Source of the DNA: Clostridiales bacterium CHKCI001
Lineage (GTDB): Bacteria > Bacillota > Clostridia > Lachnospirales > Lachnospiraceae
Assembly: GCA_900045905.1 (NCBI GenBank)
Contig: FCNS01000004.1
Coordinates: 124,001 to 188,000 of the forward strand
DNA length: 64,000 nucleotides
Direction of reading: 5' to 3'
This document shows, piece after piece, positions 37,301-45,071 of this stretch. The stretch's first letter is position 1. Each line of letters begins with the position of its first letter. A model generated the notes under the pieces. That model was not told where the DNA came from. It made no database searches and worked only from the letters and a program-made list of their open reading frames with translations. The translations under genes were made by a program, and so were the position numbers.

Positions 37301-39010
37301 TAATCTTCTCTCCGAATTTTTTAAATATCGCAGTAACCGCTCTCGTTTCATCAACTCTGGGTTCTGAATAAATAAAACAAAATATGGAATTTCTATTTCT
37401 TTATCAATCTGATTCAATTGTTCCTCAATATAGGAAAAAATACTTCGAACACTTTCTTGGCTAGAACCAATAAATCGAATTTTATGGTTATTATCCCACA
37501 TATGAGGAATTTTCCTTAACCATTGATATTGATTCATCCAAATAGAATCGCAAATCATTATAATCTTTAAATCGGCAGGAGAATGTAATCCAATTAAATT
37601 CACTAATATTTTTTTTGCCATTTGATTTAAAACAGCATGAGTTTCTGCTATAATTCCGATGGAACGGTACGTCAATAAAGAGACCGTAATCGGGGCATCT
37701 TTTATAGTAGAATATTCCTCTTTTAATCTTTGTGGTTCCTGTTTTAGTTCATCCTGAATCATTGAAAATTTCTCTTCTGGAACTTCAATATGAACTGGAT
37801 TTTTAATTTCTCCTGTTCCCAATCGAATGTTTAAAAAATCTGGATCATCTTTCAAACGTTCCCAAAGTCTATGATAATAAGAATATTGATCCTTTCTTTT
37901 ATCCAAAAAATGACAAATAAATTTTGGAGGCGGAGCCAATTCCTGTGAAAATAATTCCAAATTGTAATGAGAGATATTTTTTAATAAATTTTCTTTTTGT
38001 TCAATATAAGAACGATATTTGCGTTGTCTCTCTGCTTCTACTGCAACCTCTAACTTTTTTTGATTTCTCCTTCTCAATATTGGCCAAAGCACTGCACCAA
38101 TGAACATGCCGATTGTAACGCTTAAACTAGATAAAACAGATACAATTCCATTTTTTCCAATCGTATTTGAAATAGTAAATCCCATTCCAATAATCGTAGC
38201 AATGGACATGGTAAGACTAGGCCCCATCGTTAGTAAAATTGAATTATGAGTTACTCTTGTAATCAACGGCGGTGGTTCAATTTTATAAGTTTCCTGGTGA
38301 AGTGGATGCAAAATACGAGGAGAAATATTAAATTGATTCATCTCCTCCTCTTCTTTTGCACGATAAGGAATTTTTACTCTGCTCATTCCATGGCATCTCA
38401 CAAGTTCCTTCGGAACAGCAATCCAATTTGTTCCAAAAACCATAGAGACACCTGCTAAAAATAATTGATCTCCTTGTTGTAATCTGCTTTCGGAACACTG
38501 TACTCCATTAATATAAAGGCGATGCAGCTCTGCTTTTTCCTTTATATACCATCCGCTATTGGAATGATTTTCTATCACAACATGACTTTCTTTAGAAATA
38601 TAGGAATTATTTGGAATACAAATTAAATTATCCAGGCTTCTCCCTATTGTAATTGTTTTTTCTATTTCTAATTGATAACTGTCATAGGTATAATTAAGTT
38701 TACAATGTTCTAAAAAAAGAATTTGATAATTGATTTTATGTTCTGTATCATATATCGTAAACAAATCATTATGATGCACAATACAATATCCAATCAGTTC
38801 ATTTCCTAATTTCACTTCTAAATCAGAAAAAAGGCTCCAATTGACAACAACCCCCTCTTCTTCCAGCGAAAATGGAAATGCCAAATCCATCTTTCCATTA
38901 AAATATTCTTTCAAAAGAAAACCATTCTTAACATGTTCCAATACTTCTGACAGTTTTTTCCGAATCATAACACGATCCAAAAACAAAACTACATCCACCT
39001 GTTTTTTCAC
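34349..39010 (-). CDS. essC: EssC/YukBA-type FtsK/SpoIIIE secretion ATPase with FHA region
   Basis: The protein has 1,553 residues and begins with GTG, AGGAGGT upstream. The N-terminal 210 residues hold a beta-rich part and an FHA-like region (TIGRSLDNLICIPNN and SKESHVVIENHS, about 120-195). Two membrane helices follow (about 262-320). The first ATPase domain has an intact Walker A, GTTGSGKSE (about 703-711), and Walker B IIVDEFAEL (about 822). The second has AETGKTTMIQ (about 1047). The third (about 1300-1553) is degenerate, without a clear P-loop. EssC is the motor of type VII secretion and binds WXG100 proteins. FHA domains bind phosphothreonine, which links it to the kinase gene upstream. 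Confidence 0.95.
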   Translation of the reverse strand: MKKQVDVVLFLDRVMIRKKLSEVLEHVKNGFLLKEYFNGKMDLAFPFSLEEEGVVVNWSLFSDLEVKLGNELIGYCIVHHNDLFTIYDTEHKINYQILFLEHCKLNYTYDSYQLEIEKTITIGRSLDNLICIPNNSYISKESHVVIENHSNSGWYIKEKAELHRLYINGVQCSESRLQQGDQLFLAGVSMVFGTNWIAVPKELVRCHGMSRVKIPYRAKEEEEMNQFNISPRILHPLHQETYKIEPPPLITRVTHNSILLTMGPSLTMSIATIIGMGFTISNTIGKNGIVSVLSSLSVTIGMFIGAVLWPILRRRNQKKLEVAVEAERQRKYRSYIEQKENLLKNISHYNLELFSQELAPPPKFICHFLDKRKDQYSYYHRLWERLKDDPDFLNIRLGTGEIKNPVHIEVPEEKFSMIQDELKQEPQRLKEEYSTIKDAPITVSLLTYRSIGIIAETHAVLNQMAKKILVNLIGLHSPADLKIIMICDSIWMNQYQWLRKIPHMWDNNHKIRFIGSSQESVRSIFSYIEEQLNQIDKEIEIPYFVLFIQNPELMKRERLLRYLKNSERRLSVVYLYGSFSKIPNDCNVLLECKEEGGKYYRKEKNQFIVSDFKNDRLDEEDIHLFSNKISAFSAIEEKWEFAIPESISFLELYQVGNVEALHLLKRWNRSNIEKSLAVPIGIMQNGEIFSLDIHEKYHGSHGLVAGTTGSGKSEFLQTYILSLMVNFSPEEIAFVLIDYKGGDMLKPFQHTPYIAASLDNMSSNMLQRALISLKAENERRQKMLAKAKEQLQIDKLDINSYQKYRKEGKLKDPMPHLVIIVDEFAELKAQNWEFLEQLVNIARIGRSLGVHLILATQRPSGQVDPQIWSNARFRVCLKVQTRTDSSDMIGRGDAAFIKNPGEFYTTVGYDELFVHAQSAYSGAEYIEASQFVQKEESTVALVDETASVIRSVSDNVLGNRTGKQQISVIIQHIIETAKNHFQPTNTLWLPSLGRRLYIEDYITKLQLDNPDIPIAIIDDVKNQSQPIYQLNLRNQGNIAIYGLAETGKTTMIQTILTGLAYKYTPEEWCFYYLDMAGGATGYYCYLPHCGGVISGEREDEIAAILQLLQREIQKRKQLFRKNNCNSYAEYNKTVKSSLPIITIVVDLYTPFTERYFKLQTQLIQIVSSGKTYGVYSLITSNSKDGIYYKIKEQMNTYFMLYLNDVVTQQILLKISSIPTLSEQIPGRGVLVIGEGKERRAVEFQTLLYEKAETDSERVDKLISSYKLIKSNWKGKLPKTIQKVEEMKKEETEKELEEQSGNRNIVRMNQSILRPDPINRNEACLLIGKKDNQLYGILFERLIALPLTGLDREQNLNCMQMLLKQVQQMSNRRIMLFDPQNQLKKKQEIQTYCCNSEEEIDRFVSILNSEFKQRLEEKKKLEKERKSQKEIYDGFKEKEKYFIFINEFDLFFRAFSNEANDILSKIVQNCGQIGIYFIVSEVYPKLLRYRQQALYRGIFQSSYGVICDGQISQQSGIYLHSAVGELHAKLYDWKSKEREWVFYEEEKAVPVKCL

Positions 39011-39064
39011 AGTTACCTCCTAATTAGAAATTACACAGAGCAATTGCCTTCCATTTATGATCGA

Positions 39065-40402
39065 TTATTGCAAGTAAGCATTTGTCAAATACGCATTGCT
39101 ATAAGACCCTGTTGCCTTATATTTTCTAATTTCTAACAATTTACATCCCGTTACATCTACTTCAATGGAAATTGCTTCGCTTGTTTTACCAAATTGCTCC
39201 GTTTTTCCAATTAATTTCAAATCATCCTTCGTTGTACCTCCATAAAATTCAAAATAAACAATAGTATTAGAACTCATATCCTTGGATGGAGCAACGGTAG
39301 CAGTAAACCTTCTGTAATTGCCTTTAATATTATGTAAAGAAAACGCACTGCTATCATAATAAACATATGCCTTTGTATATTCATTTCCGTAAGTATCCAA
39401 TACTGCCCCATCTTCTAACTCCATACTTTCGCTATCAATAATCGTCATATCATAAAGCTCTACTTTCTGATGCTGTTTATATTCCTCAATTGTAGTTTTC
39501 AAATTATCAGAATTTACAATTACATTTACACTTGTAAGAAGATCTACTGCTTCTTCATACTGCCATTGTTCTGCCATTTGTTTTGCCTTTGTGATTGCCC
39601 AGTTTTCATACTTTTCTTTTAAAGAGTCCAACTCATTCGTAAAATTCTCATCTTCCACAAATTCTGATGCATTTTGAATTTGTTTAATTGCATCCTCATA
39701 ATTTTCCTCTGCGGCTAATGCCTCTGCTTGTTTAATTTCTTCCGCCACATATTCATCCTTATACTTTGACATTAACGCAGAAAGATCGGTATCATTTTCC
39801 AATATTCCCAATCCTTCTTCTATCAGTGAGAAAACTTCTTCATAATTCTTCTTCTCAACCAATGCCTCTACTTCTTTTTCTATTTCTTCCTTATAACTGG
39901 CAATTACTGTTTCGATCATTGACTGAGCTGCTTCATAATTCTTATCTTCTTTCATTACCTTCTTTAAGTCTCGAAGTGCATTGGCGTATTGTTTATTATT
40001 TACCGCTTCCTGTCCGTTTCTAAAGTTGATATTGGACTCATTTACTATTTTCATTTTTTCATGTAATTCACTAAATTCGCCTTCCTCAAACAATCCCATC
40101 TTCTCGATTGCCTGAATACGTGTCTCTGCAATTGTGTATTCTAATGTTCCATCTAAAAATTGATTCTGTATTGACTCTATATATTCTTTTAATTGTTGTT
40201 TTAAAGATTCCTCATCATTGCCTCCTAAATCTTCATTTACAATTTCAATCGCATCTTCAATTTTTTCATTTTCTACTAAATTAATAACTTCTTGAATCGA
40301 TTGATTTCTACGATAAGTTTTAAAGAACAATACTCCTATCACTATCGCTGTAGCTACTAATATTATTGCAATTACTATTGCAATCACTTTTTTCTTATTC
40401 AT
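39065..40402 (-). CDS. Membrane-anchored helical-repeat protein with NPCBM-like C-terminus
   Basis: The protein has 445 residues. A short basic start and one membrane helix (about 5-28) are followed by about 290 residues of helical, TPR-like repeats (AEALAAEENYEDAIKQIQNA, AEQWQYEEAVDLLTSVN, VEKKNYEEVFSLIEEG). The last 125 residues are beta-rich and resemble the NPCBM-like carbohydrate-binding family (DTYGNEYTKAYVYYDSSAF, LHNIKGNYRRFTATVAPS). The main part should lie outside the cell. It is 54 bp before essC and 16 bp after the kinase gene, so it is a strong candidate for a cell-wall-contacting subunit of the secretion system, possibly replacing EsaA/EssB. That role is inferred. Confidence 0.8.
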   Translation of the reverse strand: MNKKKVIAIVIAIILVATAIVIGVLFFKTYRRNQSIQEVINLVENEKIEDAIEIVNEDLGGNDEESLKQQLKEYIESIQNQFLDGTLEYTIAETRIQAIEKMGLFEEGEFSELHEKMKIVNESNINFRNGQEAVNNKQYANALRDLKKVMKEDKNYEAAQSMIETVIASYKEEIEKEVEALVEKKNYEEVFSLIEEGLGILENDTDLSALMSKYKDEYVAEEIKQAEALAAEENYEDAIKQIQNASEFVEDENFTNELDSLKEKYENWAITKAKQMAEQWQYEEAVDLLTSVNVIVNSDNLKTTIEEYKQHQKVELYDMTIIDSESMELEDGAVLDTYGNEYTKAYVYYDSSAFSLHNIKGNYRRFTATVAPSKDMSSNTIVYFEFYGGTTKDDLKLIGKTEQFGKTSEAISIEVDVTGCKLLEIRKYKATGSYSNAYLTNAYLQ

Positions 40403-40418
40403 TTCAAATTACCTCCTT

Positions 40419-42413
40419 TTATTGAAATTCAAATGGAATTTTATTTTGCAGTGCATATTCATGAGCTTTTGAGTTTTCTGCACAAATAATTTTTATATCT
40501 GTTGAGCACATAGAAAAACACCCTTCTCCTATCTCCGTTACAGTTTCTGGAATAGTAACTTCTTTTAATTTACTACATCCTTGAAACGCATAACTTCCTA
40601 TTGTTTCTGTATAAGGTGGAATCACAACTTCCGTAATATTTGAGTTACCCATAAAGGCATATTCTCCTATTTCTATTAATTGATCTGGCAAATCCCATTC
40701 TGTAACACTGGAGCAGCGACAAAACGCCTGATTTCCTATTTTGGTTATCGTATTAGATAACATGACATTTCCAAGTTTTAAACATCCAGCAAATGCGCTT
40801 TCTTGGATTTCTTTCAATGATTCTGGCAATTCCACCTTCTCCAAATTTGCACAGTTTTGAAATGCTTTTTTCTCTATAATATACGTTCCCCTTGGAACTA
40901 TAACGGAAATTAGATCCATTCGATCTGCAAATGCTCCTTCTCCTATTCCTTCTATTCCCTTTGGTAATGTTATTTCTTTCTCCAATCCTAAATATTGCAC
41001 TAAAATATTATCTTTAAACTTCCATTCCACAGTATCTTCCAATACTTCTTTTGTTATTGTTTCTTTCTTTGTAGTTTCTCTATTTTCTGTTGGTGCTTCT
41101 GTTATTATTTGAGTTTTTTCTATTTCTCCATTACTTGAATTTTTTGTTGCAAATTTTAAATTCAAAGGAAACCCACGTATAATAACAACTACAACTATAA
41201 TAGTTACCAGAAGGAAACTTGATAAAACAATTTTCCATATACCATTTTTTGGTTTTATCTCATCTCCTGGAATCTCTAAATTAGGTTTCGGAATAGGAAT
41301 CGGAGATGGTGGAATTTCTCCACCATTAATATTATCAGGAATGATGTTAGTTACCTTATTTCTATCTTCTGGTATCTCTGTCTTGGATAACGATATACTT
41401 CGTCGCTGTAATATTGAATTTCCTTCTTGTTCATGTGGAATTGTTTTCTCCTCCTCCACATTTTTTTCTGATACCTTACTAACAATATGTTTTTTTTCTT
41501 GTTCCGTTAATCGTTGTGCTGCATCATTCCAAGCATCCAAAAATTCTTTTGCTGTTTGATAACGATTATCTTTATCCATTAATGCTTTTTCTAAAACTTC
41601 TGCCAACTCTTTTGGTGCATGAATTGGTTTTTTAGGAAGTATCCCTTTCATACGCTTTGAAAAAGCTAATGTTTCATCTTCTGGCAATATTTCTATTGGA
41701 TAATCTGGAAGAAAAGGGAAACGATTATCATTTAGCAGCACATATAGTATTAATGCCAATGAATATATATCTGAGGAATATCCATAACTTCGCTCATCTT
41801 TTCTTCCCATGAACACCTCTGGAGCCATATACATAGGTGTGCCCTTCAACGTACTTGCCATTTCATTTTGTTTTAGTCTTTTTGATATTCCAAAATCTCC
41901 GAGCTTATATTTTCTGTTTCTTCCTTCTTTTTCACTTACGAAAATGTTATCTGGTTTAATATCCCGATGCAAAATATGATTTTCATGACATATTATTAAT
42001 GCTTGCGCAATATCTTTTCCAATTTGAATCACATCTTCACAGTTCAATTCGCTACATCTCACTAATTCAGATAATGGTTTCAAATACTCCATAAAGATAT
42101 AGAGATAAGTCGTCTTTCTTCCCAATTCTTCTATTTGTTCCGTTTCATACTCATAATATTGCACAATGTATCGATTATCTTCTTTTGATAGTTCAGATAT
42201 AAACTGAACTTCCTCTAATAAATCATTACATAACTGTTCATAATAGCTACTACTTCTTTCACCCGTTCCAATCTCATTTACAGATGAATCATTCGTAACC
42301 TTAACTACTTTAATTGCACGTTCTGTATCATTTTTACGAGCATGATAGACTTCCGAATATCGACCTTTTCCTAAAACTTTATCTATCTTATATCCACATA
42401 TCTCATCGGACAT
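40419..42413 (-). CDS. Ser/Thr protein kinase with membrane helix and LRR ectodomain
   Basis: The protein has 664 residues. The kinase domain (about 5-290) looks active: LGKGRYSEVYHA, AIKVVKV, HRDIKPDN, GDFGISK and MAPEV. A linker leads to one membrane helix (about 395-417). The outside part has a Thr/Glu stalk and five or more LRR_5 repeats (about 475-664), such as EGAFADRMDLISVIVPRG, ESAFAGCLKLGNVMLSN and YAFQGCSKLKEVTIPE. The usual PASTA repeats of PknB are absent. The start is placed 18 bases inside the frame because GGGGGAGG sits 8 bases upstream of it. It heads the secretion operon; phosphorylation of FHA-site partners such as EssC is inferred. Confidence 0.9.
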   Translation of the reverse strand: MSDEICGYKIDKVLGKGRYSEVYHARKNDTERAIKVVKVTNDSSVNEIGTGERSSSYYEQLCNDLLEEVQFISELSKEDNRYIVQYYEYETEQIEELGRKTTYLYIFMEYLKPLSELVRCSELNCEDVIQIGKDIAQALIICHENHILHRDIKPDNIFVSEKEGRNRKYKLGDFGISKRLKQNEMASTLKGTPMYMAPEVFMGRKDERSYGYSSDIYSLALILYVLLNDNRFPFLPDYPIEILPEDETLAFSKRMKGILPKKPIHAPKELAEVLEKALMDKDNRYQTAKEFLDAWNDAAQRLTEQEKKHIVSKVSEKNVEEEKTIPHEQEGNSILQRRSISLSKTEIPEDRNKVTNIIPDNINGGEIPPSPIPIPKPNLEIPGDEIKPKNGIWKIVLSSFLLVTIIVVVVIIRGFPLNLKFATKNSSNGEIEKTQIITEAPTENRETTKKETITKEVLEDTVEWKFKDNILVQYLGLEKEITLPKGIEGIGEGAFADRMDLISVIVPRGTYIIEKKAFQNCANLEKVELPESLKEIQESAFAGCLKLGNVMLSNTITKIGNQAFCRCSSVTEWDLPDQLIEIGEYAFMGNSNITEVVIPPYTETIGSYAFQGCSKLKEVTIPETVTEIGEGCFSMCSTDIKIICAENSKAHEYALQNKIPFEFQ

Positions 42414-42462
42414 AGATCCATCCTCCCCCATTATATATCAATTTACTTTATATTGTTTTTTT

Positions 42463-42671
42463 ATTTTATCATATACTTTTCGTAATTACAATACATTAAT
42501 TATATTTTACGTAATTTTTATTCATAAAATTTTCATACTTTTTTTATTATTTTGTAATATTAAAAAGCATATTAATATATTTTTTGCAATTTTTAATATG
42601 TAAATTATATTTTATGTAATATTTATGAATGCCTGTATATTTTTCGGTATACTAAGACTAAGATATATCTT
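42463..42671. promoter_or_regulatory. Divergent control region between kinase and XRE regulator genes
   Basis: Minus-strand promoter: TTGTAA (42486-42491), 17 bp, TAAAAT (42463-42468). Plus-strand -10: TATACT (42648-42653). A 28-bp near-direct repeat occurs at 42498-42525 and 42603-42630 (24 of 28 positions the same; core AATTATATTTTAYGTAAT). GTAAT cores also occur at 42482 and near 42554. AAGATATATCTT (42660-42671) is a perfect 12-bp palindrome. The GTAATTAC dyad overlaps the kinase promoter -35, and the second repeat overlaps the XRE -35 region. Binding by the XRE protein is inferred. Confidence 0.5.
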
Positions 42672-42762
42672 CTTAAAGTATTAGTATCATTTTTATGGTT
42701 ACTTCACATTTTAATTCGATAGATATCCTTTATTTTAAGAAGACGAACGTAAAGGAGATTTT

Positions 42763-43113
42763 ATGAAAACAATAGGTGAAAGAATTATTTTCTTGAGAGA
42801 AAAACAAAGAATGAGTCAAAAAGAATTAGCGACCAGACTCCAAATTACTGCAGCCAGTTTATCCCGTTACGAAAATAATATTCATGAACCCAAAAGTGAT
42901 ATTTTAATTCGTCTAGCCCAAATTCTTGATACAAATACTGATTTTATTCTTGGTTTAGATCCAAATTATAATACGAAAAGCCAACAGCAATCATTCAACA
43001 TATTAACCCCAGAAGAAGAACAAATGCTTAAACACTACCGTCAATTAAACTTTATTGATCAGATTAAAGTTCAAGAACGAATTGCTACTCTTCTTGATCA
43101 AGAAACTTCTTAA
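42763..43113 (+). CDS. XRE-family transcriptional regulator
   Basis: The protein has 116 residues. A Cro/CI-type helix-turn-helix (RIIFLREKQRMSQKELATRLQITAASLSRYENN, about 6-40) is followed by a short C-terminal helical part typical of small phage-like or stress regulators (EEEQMLKHYRQL). GGAG lies 8 bases before the ATG. It is divergent from the secretion operon, across a very AT-rich control region with repeated motifs, so it is the obvious candidate regulator of the locus and of itself. Alternatively it is an unrelated small regulator. Confidence 0.88.
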   Translation: MKTIGERIIFLREKQRMSQKELATRLQITAASLSRYENNIHEPKSDILIRLAQILDTNTDFILGLDPNYNTKSQQQSFNILTPEEEQMLKHYRQLNFIDQIKVQERIATLLDQETS

Positions 43114-43136
43114 AAAATAAGCAAGTTTTATTACAA

Positions 43137-43179
43137 AAAAGACCTATCCTGATCCAAATAGAATCAGGATAGATCTTTT
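43137..43179. terminator. Bidirectional terminator
   Basis: AAAAGACCTATCCTGAT and ATCAGGATAGATCTTTT pair over 17 positions with one mismatch. It lies between the convergent XRE and ABC exporter genes and has T- or A-runs on both sides. Confidence 0.8.
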
Positions 43180-43199
43180 CGTTATTTTCTTATATATCA

Positions 43200-45071
43200 T
43201 TATCCCTGCTCGAACTGTGATAAATACAGTTGTGCATAGAATCCATTTTGATCCATTAATTCTTCATGGTTACCTTGCTCGATAATATCTCCATCTTTCA
43301 TAACAAGGATCAAATCAGCATCTCGGATTGTAGAGAGTCGATGTGCAATGACAAAACTGGTTCTGCCTTTCATTAAGTTGTTCATTGCTTTTTGGATTCG
43401 CTGTTCGGTACGAGTATCTACCGAACTCGTTGCCTCATCCAAAATCAAAATTCGGTTGTTTGCAAGAATTGCTCTTGCAATCGTAAGCAACTGCTTTTGT
43501 CCTTGTGAGATATTGCTGGCTTCCTCATCCAATACCATATCATATCCACCTGGTAATGCTGAGATAAAATGATGTGCATGAGCTGCTCGTGCCGCTGCGA
43601 TTACCTCTTCATCGGTAGCGTCCAAACGTCCATAACGAATATTTTCACGAATGGTTCCATGGAACAACCATGTATCCTGCAATACCATACCAAACATTTC
43701 ACGTAGCTCACTTCGATCAAAATCTTTTACATTATAATCATCAATCAGTACTGCTCCATCGTTTACATCATAGAATCGCATCAACAATTTAATCATTGTT
43801 GTTTTTCCAGCACCTGTAGGACCTACAATTGCAATTTTTTGACCAAATTTTACATTGGCACTAAAATCATGTACAATAATCTTATCTGGCAAATATCCAA
43901 ATTTAACGTGATCAAATGTCACACGGCCTTCCAATTCCGTAATACGAACATCCCGATCCATTCCTGTCATATAATCTCTTACTTTTGCATGATGAGAAGA
44001 AACTTGTTCCTCTTCTTCTTCATCTAAGAATTCAAAGATACGTTCTGCTGCTGCCGCGGTGGACTGAAGCATATTCGCAACCTGTGCCAACTGAGCAATT
44101 GGCTGATTAAACGAACGTACATATTGAATAAAAGACTGAATCTGACCTACTTCAATGGTTCCAACCAAAGCTAAATAACCACCTAAAATAGAAACTGCTA
44201 CATAACTCAAATTCCCTACAAACGTCATAATTGGCTGCATCATTCCAGATAGAAATTGTGATTTCCACGCTGAATGATATAAAATCTCATTTGTATCACG
44301 GAATACTCGCAACGTATCTTCTTCTTTATTAAATGCTTTAATAACATTATGTCCGCCAAATACTTCTTCTACCTGCCCATTAATATGACCTAAATATTCC
44401 TGCTGTTGTTTGAAATATTTCTGTGACTTCTTTACAATCAGAGAAACCATAACAACTGAAATTGGCATAATAATCAGAGCAACAACGGTCATTAACACAC
44501 TAATACGAAGCATCATAACTAATACACCAATCACTGTTGCAATTGACGTAATTAACTGCGTCATACTTTGGTTTAAACTTTGGCTTAATGTATCCACATC
44601 ATTCGTAACACGAGAAAGAATTTCTCCATGTGTTTTCGTATCATAATAATTCATTGGAAGACGATTAATCTTTTCTGAGATCTCTCTTCTCATACGATAG
44701 GTCATTTTTTGAGAAATCCCTGAAGTAATAAACCCCTGCACAAAAGAGAAAACTGCACTTGTTACATACAAGCCTCCTAATGTCAATAAAATACTTCCCA
44801 ATTCTCCAAAATCAATACCTGACCCTCCAGAGATTTTACTCATCAATCCATTGTAAATGCTTGTTGTTGCATTACCTAGAATGGTTGGGCCAATAATAGA
44901 GAAAACCGTACTTCCAATCGCAAAAATAATAACAAGTAAGAACGCAAATTTATACTTAGCAAGGTAAACAAATAATTTCTTAATTGATCCTTTAAAGTTT
45001 TTTGCCTTCTCTCCTACCACTGATCCTGGTCCCATTGGACCATGTCCTCTTCTTACTGGTCTATCACTCAT
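43200..45071 (-). CDS. ABC exporter, ATPase/permease subunit with canonical site
   Basis: The protein has 623 residues. An N-terminal six-helix ABC membrane domain is followed by a nucleotide-binding domain with Walker A VGPTGAGKTT, signature SQGQKQLL and Walker B ILDEATSS with the catalytic Glu. Its partner gene overlaps by 8 bp (ATGAGTGA). Such pairs (YknU/YknV, YfiB/YfiC type) form heterodimeric exporters for drugs, peptides or lipids; the cargo cannot be predicted. The start at 45071 is chosen because GGAGGTG lies just upstream of it, while the ATG 21 bases before overlaps that site. Confidence 0.9.
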   Translation of the reverse strand: MSDRPVRRGHGPMGPGSVVGEKAKNFKGSIKKLFVYLAKYKFAFLLVIIFAIGSTVFSIIGPTILGNATTSIYNGLMSKISGGSGIDFGELGSILLTLGGLYVTSAVFSFVQGFITSGISQKMTYRMRREISEKINRLPMNYYDTKTHGEILSRVTNDVDTLSQSLNQSMTQLITSIATVIGVLVMMLRISVLMTVVALIIMPISVVMVSLIVKKSQKYFKQQQEYLGHINGQVEEVFGGHNVIKAFNKEEDTLRVFRDTNEILYHSAWKSQFLSGMMQPIMTFVGNLSYVAVSILGGYLALVGTIEVGQIQSFIQYVRSFNQPIAQLAQVANMLQSTAAAAERIFEFLDEEEEEQVSSHHAKVRDYMTGMDRDVRITELEGRVTFDHVKFGYLPDKIIVHDFSANVKFGQKIAIVGPTGAGKTTMIKLLMRFYDVNDGAVLIDDYNVKDFDRSELREMFGMVLQDTWLFHGTIRENIRYGRLDATDEEVIAAARAAHAHHFISALPGGYDMVLDEEASNISQGQKQLLTIARAILANNRILILDEATSSVDTRTEQRIQKAMNNLMKGRTSFVIAHRLSTIRDADLILVMKDGDIIEQGNHEELMDQNGFYAQLYLSQFEQG

